Assembly (NCBI GenBank): GCA_012798745.1
Contig: JAAZMQ010000329.1
Coordinates: forward strand, 1 to 6,629
Reading direction: 5' to 3'
Length of the DNA stretch: 6,629 bases
Origin: Bacteroidales bacterium
GTDB lineage: Bacteria; Bacteroidota; Bacteroidia; Bacteroidales; Dysgonomonadaceae
In this document: positions 1-6,481 of the stretch, one piece after another
Layout: each line of letters starts with the position of its first letter
Numbering within the stretch: position 1 is the first letter of the stretch
Notes under the pieces: generated by a model
Seen by the model: only the letters and a program-made list of their open reading frames with translations
What the model was told of the DNA's origin: nothing
Databases searched by the model: none
Position numbers and translations under genes: made by a program

Positions 1-2
1 GG

Positions 3-1268
3 TTGAGCGAGGGAACGGCAGAAGGGTTGTATACCGTTGAATTCCCGATGAAAGGTGAGAACGGCGGGATAGGCGACGCTACCGTTACTGCTGCGTTACC
101 GTTGCTTACGTCGTGGAAAACCCTGACGGTGGGCGAAACGCTGAAGCCGATCGTGGAGACTACGTCGGCATGCAACGGGGTGGAACCACAGTACGAGCCT
201 TCACAGCACTTTGCACCCGGACGCAGCACATGGAGCTGGATCTTGTGGCAGGATGCGAGTTGCAATTACAAAGATCAACAAACGTTTATCGATTTGGCGG
301 CAGTGATGGGGTATGAGTACATTCTGGTCGATGCGTTGTGGGATAAACAGATCGGTTACGAGAACATGCCTTCGCTGATTGCCTATGCGCAGCAGAAGGG
401 GGTGGATGTACTGCTGTGGTACAATTCGAACGGGGCATGGAACGATGCGCCGCAAGGGCCGAAGCACAGAATGGATACGGCTCCTGCCCGGCGGAAAGAA
501 ATGGAATGGATGAAGAAGCTGGGGGTGAAGGGGATAAAGGTGGATTTCTTTGGCGGCGACAAGCAGACGACGATGAAGCTGTATGAGGATATATTGACCG
601 ATGCCAACCATTACGGGTTGTTTGTCAACTTTCACGGCACGACGTTGCCGCGGGGATGGGAACGGATGTATCCCAATCATTTTACGAGCGAGGCGACACT
701 GGCGTCGGAGAATTTGGTTTTCAGTCAGGATTTTGCCGATAAGGAGGCGTTGGTGAGTACGATTTTGCCGTTTACACGCAATGCGGTGGCGGCGATGGAT
801 TTCGGACCGGTGTTTTTTAACCGTCGGTTTTCGAAAAACGACAGTTATGGCAATTACCGTCGGACGACGGATGCGTTTCAGGTGGCAACGGCGGTGTTGT
901 ATCAGTCGCCCTTGCAGCATTTCGGCATTACGCCGAACAACCTGGATGAACAGCCCGATTATGTGCTCGATTTCATGAAAAAAGTGCCTGTGGTGTGGGA
1001 TGAAACGCGTTTTGTGGACGGTTATCCCGGCAAGTTCTGCGTGATTGCCCGAAGGGCGGGCGACAACTGGTATATTGCTGCAACGCACGCCGATCATCAA
1101 CCGAAGGAGCTGAAGTTGTCGCTTCCGTGGCTGGCCGGGAAACAGGTGAAAATTCTTTATGACAAGGACGACCGTACGGCGGGTTTGAGAGAATCGACCG
1201 TGGATAAAAAGGGCAATTTGACGCTCCGGATGCAGTCTTTGGGTGGAGCGGTTGTTTATACCGACTAA
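3..1268 (+). CDS. GH97 family glycosidase, retaining type (alpha-galactosidase / beta-L-arabinopyranosidase-like), 5' partial
   Basis: This is the C-terminal 421 residues of a glycoside hydrolase family 97 enzyme. Family members are usually about 650-700 residues, so the N-terminal beta-sandwich is mostly outside the window and the TTG at position 3 is only the first in-frame codon, not a real start. Seen: the end of the N-terminal domain (about 1-70), a TIM barrel beginning near STWSWILWQD (75-84), LLWYNSNGAW (137-146), GIKVDFFGGD (177-186), YPNHFTSEA (223-231), and a C-terminal beta domain (about 330-421). In GH97, an Asp at the end of the IKVDF strand marks the retaining branch. D181 would be the nucleophile and E230 the acid/base, unlike the SusB-type inverting alpha-glucosidases. 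Known retaining members act on alpha-galactosides, and some on beta-L-arabinopyranosides; the exact substrate is not readable here. These enzymes are normally periplasmic, but the signal peptide is not in the window. The gene is visibly richer in G+C than its downstream neighbours. Confidence 0.93.
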   Translation: MSEGTAEGLYTVEFPMKGENGGIGDATVTAALPLLTSWKTLTVGETLKPIVETTSACNGVEPQYEPSQHFAPGRSTWSWILWQDASCNYKDQQTFIDLAAVMGYEYILVDALWDKQIGYENMPSLIAYAQQKGVDVLLWYNSNGAWNDAPQGPKHRMDTAPARRKEMEWMKKLGVKGIKVDFFGGDKQTTMKLYEDILTDANHYGLFVNFHGTTLPRGWERMYPNHFTSEATLASENLVFSQDFADKEALVSTILPFTRNAVAAMDFGPVFFNRRFSKNDSYGNYRRTTDAFQVATAVLYQSPLQHFGITPNNLDEQPDYVLDFMKKVPVVWDETRFVDGYPGKFCVIARRAGDNWYIAATHADHQPKELKLSLPWLAGKQVKILYDKDDRTAGLRESTVDKKGNLTLRMQSLGGAVVYTD

Positions 1269-1434
1269 AAGCCGATATGTTTCATGTAACCATATGTTTT
1301 GTGTAAATTTTTCAAGGTGAAAAAATAGAACGGTGTTTCATGTATGATGAAGAAAATCCTGCGTCGAGAAAATATTTTTTGCAAAGATGAGAACAATATA
1401 AATAAAACAATATAGAGGTATAAAAAATATAAGG
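1269..1434 (+). promoter_or_regulatory. AT-rich intergenic leader, probable promoter/5' UTR region of the GH51 operon
   Basis: This 166-bp gap separates the GH97 stop from the first GH51 start and is the longest gap in the window. It is strongly AT-rich and carries an iterated TGTTTCATGTA-like motif near its left end (separate entry). It also has a 10-bp AT palindrome (1369-1378) and a 9-bp direct repeat AACAATATA (1392-1400 and 1406-1414). I searched for the Bacteroidota -7 element TAnnTTTG. The nearest matches, at 1293-1301 and 1373-1381, each have one extra base, so no promoter can be placed exactly. The last 40 bases are A-rich with AGAGG at 1414-1418, 16 bases before the start codon, which is far for a Shine-Dalgarno site. 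That the region drives the downstream genes is inference from its size and position. Confidence 0.45.
1275..1344 (+). repeat. Iterated TGTTTCATGTA-like motif, possible operator
   Basis: Three related copies lie just after the GH97 stop. The first two are adjacent 16-mers offset by 17 bp (1275-1290 and 1292-1307), beginning ATATGTTT and agreeing at 13 of 16 positions. The third (1334-1344) repeats TGTTTCATGTA exactly as found at 1278-1288. Repeated direct motifs upstream of an operon are typical of regulator binding sites, but no regulator gene is in the window and the match is short, so an operator role is only a suggestion. Confidence 0.35.
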
Positions 1435-3789
1435 ATGGGCGCGAAGTGTTTTGTTAAAATTCTATTAATCGAGGTATTGGTGATATTGGGTTGGGGAAAG
1501 GTTTTTGCCGATGCCCCCGATTCGGCAATGTTGGCCGTTGAAAATCGCAACGGCTTGTATTTTAAGTGGAGTATCGATGGTGAACAATGGCATACGATTG
1601 AACATTGTTTCTTGACCAGCGATTACGGACCGTGGGGGTCGCACAAGAAGATGCATGACCCGGTGCTGACAAGAGAAGACGGACGTTGGAAGTGTGTTTT
1701 TCAAGCAGATAAAAATGTGTACGGCCGGACGGTTTCACCGGATTTGATCCATTGGAAACCGCAGGATTATTATATTGATCGTACAGGAAAGGAAGATTTT
1801 TCGACACATAAGAATGTGTTCGAAGTGGACTGGCAGACCATTGACAACTTGATTAAAACGGCTCAGTTGAGTGCTTACAAAAGGATGCTTTATGGGGAAC
1901 AGGCGAAAGACGATGCCGTGCGTTTTGCCGCGTTGCAGCCTGTGGAAGTGTCGATGACGATCGATACGGGAAAGCCTAAGAAAATCAGCGATAAACTGAT
2001 TGGTGTTTTCTTCGAGGACATCAACTACGCAGCCGACGGTGGATTATATGCCGAATTGCTTCAAAACCGCGATTTTGAGTATTCCGAAAAAGATCGGCGC
2101 GAATGGAACAGTACGACGGCGTGGAGAGGTAAGGTGAAAATTGATACTATCGACCCGTTGCATCCCAATAATCTGCACCACGTGGTTTTGGGGAAAGGAC
2201 AAACGTTGATTAACGAGGGTTTTGACGGAATAGCGATTAAGCAAGGCGAAAAATACGATTTTTCGGTGTTTGCAAAAGCAAAGAAACCGGAAAAAATTTT
2301 CGTCAAATTGATCGATGATGACGGGAAAGCTTTGAGCAATGAAGTTTTCATTAAAATCAATGCTAAAAACTGGAAAAAACACGAGGCGGTATTGACAGCT
2401 CATCAGACCATTGGAAATGCAAAATTGTCGGTTGCTACTTCCGCTTCTTCCAATGGAGAGGAAGGAGAGGTGAGGTGCGACCTTTTTTCGCTTTTTCCTC
2501 AAAAAACTTTCAAAAACCGCAAAAACGGACTGCGTGCCGATTTGGCGCAGGCGATTGCCGATATCAAACCGCGATTTGTGCGTTTCCCGGGCGGTTGTTT
2601 GGCGCACGGAAACGGCATTGAAAATATATACCGATGGAAAGAATCGATAGGGAATTTGGAGGAGCGCAAACCCGATTTTAATCTTTGGGGCTATCACCAG
2701 ACCAAAGGGTTGGGATATTTTGAGTATTTTCAATTTTGCGAAGATATTGGCGCAGAACCTTTGCCGATACTTGCAGCCGGTGTGCCGTGCCAAAACTCGC
2801 GCGAGGGCAAAAACGGATTGGCCGGTCAGCAGGGTGGTATTCCACTTGAAGAAATGGATGCTTACATACAGGATATATTGGATTTGATTGAATGGGCGAA
2901 TGGCGACAAATCGACTACATGGGGAAAACTCCGCGCGCAAGCCGGACATCCAGCACCTTTCAACCTTAAATATATAGGTATTGGGAACGAAGACTTGATC
3001 AGTGAGGTGTTTAAAGAGCGTTTCGAGATGATTTTCAACGCGATTAAAGAAAAACATCCTGAAATTACGGTGATCGGTACAACCGGACCATTTTATGAAG
3101 GCAGCGATTACGATGAAGGTTGGCGGTTTGCTACCAAATTGGGTGTGCCGATGGTGGACGAGCATTATTATGTTTCGCCGGCATGGATGATTTATAATTC
3201 GGATTTTTACGATAAATACGACCGAAATAAACCAAAGGTATATCTCGGCGAATATGCGGCTCACTTGCCGGGAAGACGCAACAACGTGGAAACGGCACTT
3301 GCCGAAGCGCTGCACCTTTGCCACGTTGAACGCAACGGCGATGTAGTGGAGATGGCTTCTTACGCGCCGCTGTTTGCAAAAGAAGGACATACGCAGTGGA
3401 ATCCCGATTTGATTTATTTCAACAACACCGAAGTGAAGCCGACGGTGGGTTATTGGGTTCAAAAACTTTTCGGCAACAATGTAGGTGATGAATATATTCC
3501 TGCAACGGTTGAAATTTCGACAAGTAACGAAAAAGCCTGCGCCCGCATAGCTCATTCTGTGGTAAGAGATACCGCAACGGGAGATTATATTGTTAAATTG
3601 GTCAATATGTTGCCGGTGGAAACGACGGTTGCGTTTCGGAATTTCGATTTCGGAGATTCGCCTGTCGAGAAAACGGTTTTAACCGGAGATCCTGCGGACA
3701 GAACAGCGAAACCTATCACCGAAAACGTTGCGTTGAAAGAAAATAAAGTGGTGTTACCCGCGTATTCGTTTACGGTTTTACGGAAATGA
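1435..3789 (+). CDS. GH51 alpha-L-arabinofuranosidase, large form with CBM4_9 module and GH43-like N-terminal segment
   Basis: A 784-residue exported enzyme expected to remove alpha-L-arabinofuranosyl groups from arabinan, arabinoxylan or arabinogalactan. Residues 1-25 form a signal peptide with likely cleavage after VFA, which supports the ATG at 1435. Residues about 32-113 resemble one blade of a GH43-type propeller (GLYFKWSIDGEQW, MHDPVLTREDGRW, VSPDLIHW), followed by a helical linker to about 168. GH51 signals begin at IGVFFEDINYAADGG (189-203) and the AELLQNRDFEY segment. A CBM4_9-like beta-sandwich covers about 208-357. The catalytic barrel holds RFPGGCLAHGN (383-393), YIGIGNED (513-520) with E519 as acid/base, DEHYY (575-579), and VYLGEYAAH (602-610) with E606 as nucleophile. 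The C-terminal alpha-L-AF-C beta domain follows (about 620-784) and ends in PAYSFTVLRK, a normal-looking terminus. All expected catalytic residues are present. It probably begins the operon that continues through the second GH51, GH16 and Tat genes. Confidence 0.95.
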   Translation: MGAKCFVKILLIEVLVILGWGKVFADAPDSAMLAVENRNGLYFKWSIDGEQWHTIEHCFLTSDYGPWGSHKKMHDPVLTREDGRWKCVFQADKNVYGRTVSPDLIHWKPQDYYIDRTGKEDFSTHKNVFEVDWQTIDNLIKTAQLSAYKRMLYGEQAKDDAVRFAALQPVEVSMTIDTGKPKKISDKLIGVFFEDINYAADGGLYAELLQNRDFEYSEKDRREWNSTTAWRGKVKIDTIDPLHPNNLHHVVLGKGQTLINEGFDGIAIKQGEKYDFSVFAKAKKPEKIFVKLIDDDGKALSNEVFIKINAKNWKKHEAVLTAHQTIGNAKLSVATSASSNGEEGEVRCDLFSLFPQKTFKNRKNGLRADLAQAIADIKPRFVRFPGGCLAHGNGIENIYRWKESIGNLEERKPDFNLWGYHQTKGLGYFEYFQFCEDIGAEPLPILAAGVPCQNSREGKNGLAGQQGGIPLEEMDAYIQDILDLIEWANGDKSTTWGKLRAQAGHPAPFNLKYIGIGNEDLISEVFKERFEMIFNAIKEKHPEITVIGTTGPFYEGSDYDEGWRFATKLGVPMVDEHYYVSPAWMIYNSDFYDKYDRNKPKVYLGEYAAHLPGRRNNVETALAEALHLCHVERNGDVVEMASYAPLFAKEGHTQWNPDLIYFNNTEVKPTVGYWVQKLFGNNVGDEYIPATVEISTSNEKACARIAHSVVRDTATGDYIVKLVNMLPVETTVAFRNFDFGDSPVEKTVLTGDPADRTAKPITENVALKENKVVLPAYSFTVLRK

Positions 3790-3824
3790 CCGACTTCAAA
3801 ACGTTTACTGATATCGGTCATTTC
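3783..3824. repeat. Perfect 11-bp inverted repeat (hairpin) over the GH51 stop codon
   Basis: GAAATGACCGA (3783-3793) is exactly repeated in inverse as TCGGTCATTTC (3814-3824), with a 20-base spacer that itself contains the palindrome AAACGTTT (3799-3806). The left arm contains the TGA stop of the large GH51 gene and the overlapping ATG of the next small ORF. No T-run follows the right arm, so this is not a standard intrinsic terminator. In RNA it could stabilise or process the message, damp expression downstream, or hide the small ORF's start until translation of the GH51 opens it. In DNA it could be a dyad operator. The pairing is seen directly; the role is unknown. Confidence 0.6.
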
Positions 3825-3929
3825 GACGAAGGCGTGATGAAACGTACCAATTTTTCGAATCAAAAACACGGCGCGGTGGTTCAGATAACCCAAGAAGAAT
3901 ACGAACGATTGAAAAAATACTGCAAATAG
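3786..3929 (+). CDS. Small ORF, 47 residues, unknown function, overlapping the GH51 stop
   Basis: The ORF starts at an ATG that overlaps the preceding TGA as ATGA, runs 47 codons to TAG, and ends 9 bases before the next gene, so it fills the gap almost exactly. This is the layout of a translationally coupled gene. The product starts MTDFKTFTDIGHFDEG and ends with a charged probable helix, ITQEEYERLKKYCK. It has no signal peptide and no membrane segment, so it would be cytoplasmic, unlike its exported neighbours. I do not recognise a family. It could instead be untranslated spacer containing the hairpin, or the remnant of a longer gene. A run of 47 open codons is not rare by chance, so the case rests mainly on the ATGA overlap and the tight fit. 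Confidence 0.42.
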   Translation: MTDFKTFTDIGHFDEGVMKRTNFSNQKHGAVVQITQEEYERLKKYCK

Positions 3930-3938
3930 AAAACAGAA

Positions 3939-5510
3939 ATGAATACAAAACTAAATCGAACAAAAATGAGAAAGACAAGTGTATTAAGTCTAATGTTAAT
4001 GGTTTCTGTCGCTATCTTTGCGCAGCAGAAGCCGTTGATGCGGGTCTATCCCGACAAAGGTGAGCAAGTGATTCACAAGGAAATTTACGGCCAGTTTGCC
4101 GAGCATCTGGGTCGATGTATTTATGGAGGGATATGGGTAGGAGAAAATTCTTCTCTTCCGAACGTTAATGGTTATCGCAAAGATGTGTTTGAAGCGCTAA
4201 AAGAGTTGCAGATTCCCGTTCTTCGTTGGCCGGGAGGATGTTTTGCCGACGAATATCATTGGATGGACGGAATAGGCCCTAGAGAGCAGCGTCCAAAAAT
4301 TGTGAATACCCATTGGGGTGGGACCATTGAGGATAACAGCTTTGGTACGCATGAGTTTTTGAACCTGTGCGAGATGCTGGGCTGCGAACCATACATCAGC
4401 GGAAACGTGGGAAGTGGAACGGTGGAAGAGTTGGCAAAATGGGTGGAATACATGACTTCGGATGCAGACAGCGAGATACCGAATTTGCGCCGTAAAAATG
4501 GCCGCGAGAAACCGTGGAAGGTGAAATATATTGGCGTAGGTAATGAAAACTGGGGTTGCGGAGGAAATATGACTCCCGAATATTATTCGGATGTATACAG
4601 ACGTTATCAAACGTACTGCAGAAATTACGGGGATAATCGTTTATATAAAATTGCATGTGGTGCAAGTGGTTCCGATTATAATTGGACGGAGGTGTTGATG
4701 AAAAATGCCGGTCGCTACATGAACGGTCTGTCGTTACATTATTATACGGTGCACAGTTGGGATAATAAGGGGTCGGCAACAAAATTTACCAAGGACGATT
4801 ATTACGCAACATTGGGGAATGCGCTTGAAATGGAGAAGATTCTGCAAAGACAGATTGCTGTCATGGATAAATACGATCCCCGAAAAAGAGTGGGTTTGAT
4901 TGTGGATGAATGGGGTACATGGTGGGACGAAGAACCGGGCACGGTGCGCGGACATCTGTTTCAGCAGAACACGCTGCGCGATGCGTTTGTGGCTTCGCTC
5001 ACGTTGGATGTTTTTCATAAATATACCGACCGGGTGGTGATGGCCAACATTGCCCAGATGGTAAATGTGTTGCAGGCAATGATTTTGACGGACGACAAGG
5101 GGGGTATGGTGTTGACGCCGACTTATCATGTGTTCCGGATGTACAAGGTGCATCAGGATGCTACGTATTTGCCTTTCGATTTGATTTGCGACAAAATGGT
5201 TGTGCGTGAAAACCGCGTTTTGCCAATGATCAGTGCTACGGCTTCGCGCGACAAGAACGGGGTGATCCATATTTCGTTGTCGAATGTGGATGCTGACAAT
5301 GGTCAGGAGATTACCGTGGAATTGCCGGGATTGAAGGGTAAAAAAGTGTCGGGAGAAATTTTGACCTCGGACAATTTGACCGACCACAATACGTTTGAAA
5401 AACCGAATACGGTGAAGCCGACCGCCTTTAACGGTGCAAAAATTGCCAATGACGGGACGTTGACGGTAAGCTTGCCGGCAAAATCCATTGTCACATTAGA
5501 AATAAAATAA
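3939..5510 (+). CDS. GH51 alpha-L-arabinofuranosidase, classical compact form, exported
   Basis: A 523-residue GH51 enzyme expected to hydrolyse terminal non-reducing alpha-L-arabinofuranosides. The first codon is ATG at 3939, but a second ATG at 3966 (residue 10) gives a more compact signal peptide, MRKTSVLSLMLMVSVAIFA. Both predict cleavage after IFA (residue 28), so the mature protein is the same. Neither has a clear Shine-Dalgarno site. Barrel motifs run in order: IYGQFAEHLGRCIYGGIWVG (49-68), RWPGGCFADEYHWMDGIGPR (96-115), EDNSFGTHEF (131-140), YIGVGNENWGCGG (197-209) with E203 as acid/base, LSLHYYT (264-270), and LIVDEWGTWW (320-329) with E324 as nucleophile. The 121-residue spacing of the two glutamates is normal for bacterial GH51. 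The C-terminal beta domain covers about 390-523 and ends SIVTLEIK. It lacks the CBM and propeller-like parts of the upstream GH51, so the two are different subtypes rather than a recent duplication. It lies 9 bp after the small ORF. Confidence 0.96.
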   Translation: MNTKLNRTKMRKTSVLSLMLMVSVAIFAQQKPLMRVYPDKGEQVIHKEIYGQFAEHLGRCIYGGIWVGENSSLPNVNGYRKDVFEALKELQIPVLRWPGGCFADEYHWMDGIGPREQRPKIVNTHWGGTIEDNSFGTHEFLNLCEMLGCEPYISGNVGSGTVEELAKWVEYMTSDADSEIPNLRRKNGREKPWKVKYIGVGNENWGCGGNMTPEYYSDVYRRYQTYCRNYGDNRLYKIACGASGSDYNWTEVLMKNAGRYMNGLSLHYYTVHSWDNKGSATKFTKDDYYATLGNALEMEKILQRQIAVMDKYDPRKRVGLIVDEWGTWWDEEPGTVRGHLFQQNTLRDAFVASLTLDVFHKYTDRVVMANIAQMVNVLQAMILTDDKGGMVLTPTYHVFRMYKVHQDATYLPFDLICDKMVVRENRVLPMISATASRDKNGVIHISLSNVDADNGQEITVELPGLKGKKVSGEILTSDNLTDHNTFEKPNTVKPTAFNGAKIANDGTLTVSLPAKSIVTLEIK

Positions 5511-5559
5511 AGTCAGATTTCAATAAAGATTATCCCGTTAATTACTAGAAGAAAATAAA

Positions 5560-6444
5560 ATGAAATTATTGACGTTGACGAAAATTGTTTTGTTGGGTAA
5601 TTTTATCTTTTTGTCTTTATCGATGAGCATGCTCGCTCAAGAATACGAGTTGGTCTGGAGTGATGAGTTTGACAAAGACGGAAAACCGAATCCCGAGTAT
5701 TGGCGTTTTGAAAAGGGGTTTGTGCGTAATCAGGAATTGCAGTGGTACCAGGAAGATAATGCATATTGCAAGGATGGTATGCTTGTTATTGAAGGCAGAC
5801 ACGAGAAAAGGCCGAATCCCCTTTACGAGAAGGGGAGTACCGATTGGAGAAAATCGCGACCGTTTATCGAATATACTTCTTCTTCGTTGAAAACAGCAGG
5901 GAAAAAGGAGTTTTTATATGGACGTTTTGAAATACGAGCACGAATTCCTTTAGCGAGCGGCTCTTGGCCGGCAATTTGGACGTTGGGTACTGCGATGGAA
6001 TGGCCTTCGTGCGGCGAAATCGATATCATGGAATATTACCGAATAAACAATGTACCTCACATATTTGCCAATGTGGCGTGGGGTACAGATGAGCGGTATA
6101 AAGCGGAGTGGAGAACTCAAGCTATTCCTTTTCGTCATTTTCTTGAAAAAAATAAAAATTGGGGTGAGGAATTTCATGTCTGGAGGATGGATTGGGATGA
6201 AAATTTTATTCGATTGTATCTCGATGATGAATTGTTGAACGAAGTGTCATTGGATGAAACCGTAAACGGTGCATTGGGTAACTATACCAATCCGTTTAAA
6301 CAACCTCACTATGTGTTGTTGAATTTGGCACTTGGTGCCAATGGGGGAGAACCTGAACTGTCGGCTTTTCCCATGAAGTACGAAATCGACTATGTGAGGG
6401 TATATCAGAGAAAAGAGCATTGTGTTCGTCCGGAGCAGCTTTGA
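5560..6444 (+). CDS. GH16 family endo-beta-glycanase (GH16_3-like: laminarinase or endo-beta-1,3-galactanase), exported
   Basis: A 294-residue enzyme of the GH16 beta-jelly-roll fold, about the usual size for a single-domain member. Residues 1-26 are a signal peptide with likely cleavage at MLA|QEYE. There is no lipobox cysteine, so a soluble periplasmic or secreted protein is expected. Diagnostic motifs are LVWSDEFDKDG (31-41), NQELQWYQEDNAYCKDGMLV (57-76), YGRFEIRARIP (120-130), GSWPAIWTLG (134-143), and GEIDIMEYY (152-160). In the last, E153 is the nucleophile, D155 the helper and E158 the acid/base. The wider EIDIMEY form fits the bacterial laminarinase-like group rather than lichenases, which have EIDIEF. 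The C-terminal strand YEIDYVRVYQ (274-283) is typical. Family members cut beta-1,3-glucan, mixed-linkage glucan or beta-1,3-galactan. With two arabinofuranosidases beside it, beta-1,3-galactan is an attractive but unproven substrate. The gap from the GH51 gene is 49 bp, with no terminator seen. Confidence 0.93.
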   Translation: MKLLTLTKIVLLGNFIFLSLSMSMLAQEYELVWSDEFDKDGKPNPEYWRFEKGFVRNQELQWYQEDNAYCKDGMLVIEGRHEKRPNPLYEKGSTDWRKSRPFIEYTSSSLKTAGKKEFLYGRFEIRARIPLASGSWPAIWTLGTAMEWPSCGEIDIMEYYRINNVPHIFANVAWGTDERYKAEWRTQAIPFRHFLEKNKNWGEEFHVWRMDWDENFIRLYLDDELLNEVSLDETVNGALGNYTNPFKQPHYVLLNLALGANGGEPELSAFPMKYEIDYVRVYQRKEHCVRPEQL

Positions 6445-6481
6445 CCGGATGACCGAACTATCAACTTAAAAATCTATTCCT

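Noticed and set aside
3..5. TTG at position 3 as the true start of the GH97 gene
   Set aside because: The reading frame is open to the window edge and the encoded protein lacks most of the N-terminal domain normal for the family, so the gene starts upstream.
201..1100. Long open frame on the minus strand opposite the GH97 gene (299 codons)
   Set aside because: The translation is rich in His, Arg and Pro with no recognisable domain, and the opposite strand has clear GH97 motifs. It is a by-product of codon bias.
1308..1324. Inverted repeat TTTTTCA-agg-TGAAAAA after the GH97 gene as a terminator
   Set aside because: The stem is 7 bp and nearly all A/T with a 3-base loop, and no T-run follows. 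It is too weak to call a terminator.
1373..1381. TATTTTTTG as a Bacteroidota -7 promoter element (similarly TATGTTTTG at 1293-1301)
   Set aside because: Both have one extra base between TA and TTTG compared with TAnnTTTG, and no well-placed TTTG -33 box was found.
2044..3555. Very long open frame on the minus strand inside the large GH51 gene (503 codons)
   Set aside because: It has no family motif and an unnatural composition, and lies entirely opposite well-supported GH51 sequence with intact catalytic motifs.
3585..3893. Minus-strand open frame of 102 codons across the GH51/small ORF junction
   Set aside because: It is mostly opposite the conserved C-terminal domain of GH51, has no recognisable domain and no promoter-like sequence; it is a weaker candidate than the plus-strand small ORF.
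1435..5510. The two GH51 genes as a tandem duplication
   Set aside because: They share only the family catalytic motifs. Domain layout, catalytic glutamate spacing (87 against 121 residues) and surrounding sequence differ, so they are distinct subtypes.
6427..6451. Short inverted repeat CGTCCGG / CCGGATG around the GH16 stop as a terminator
   Set aside because: Five to seven pairs with an 11-base loop and no T-tract; the next gene starts close by. It is likely chance.
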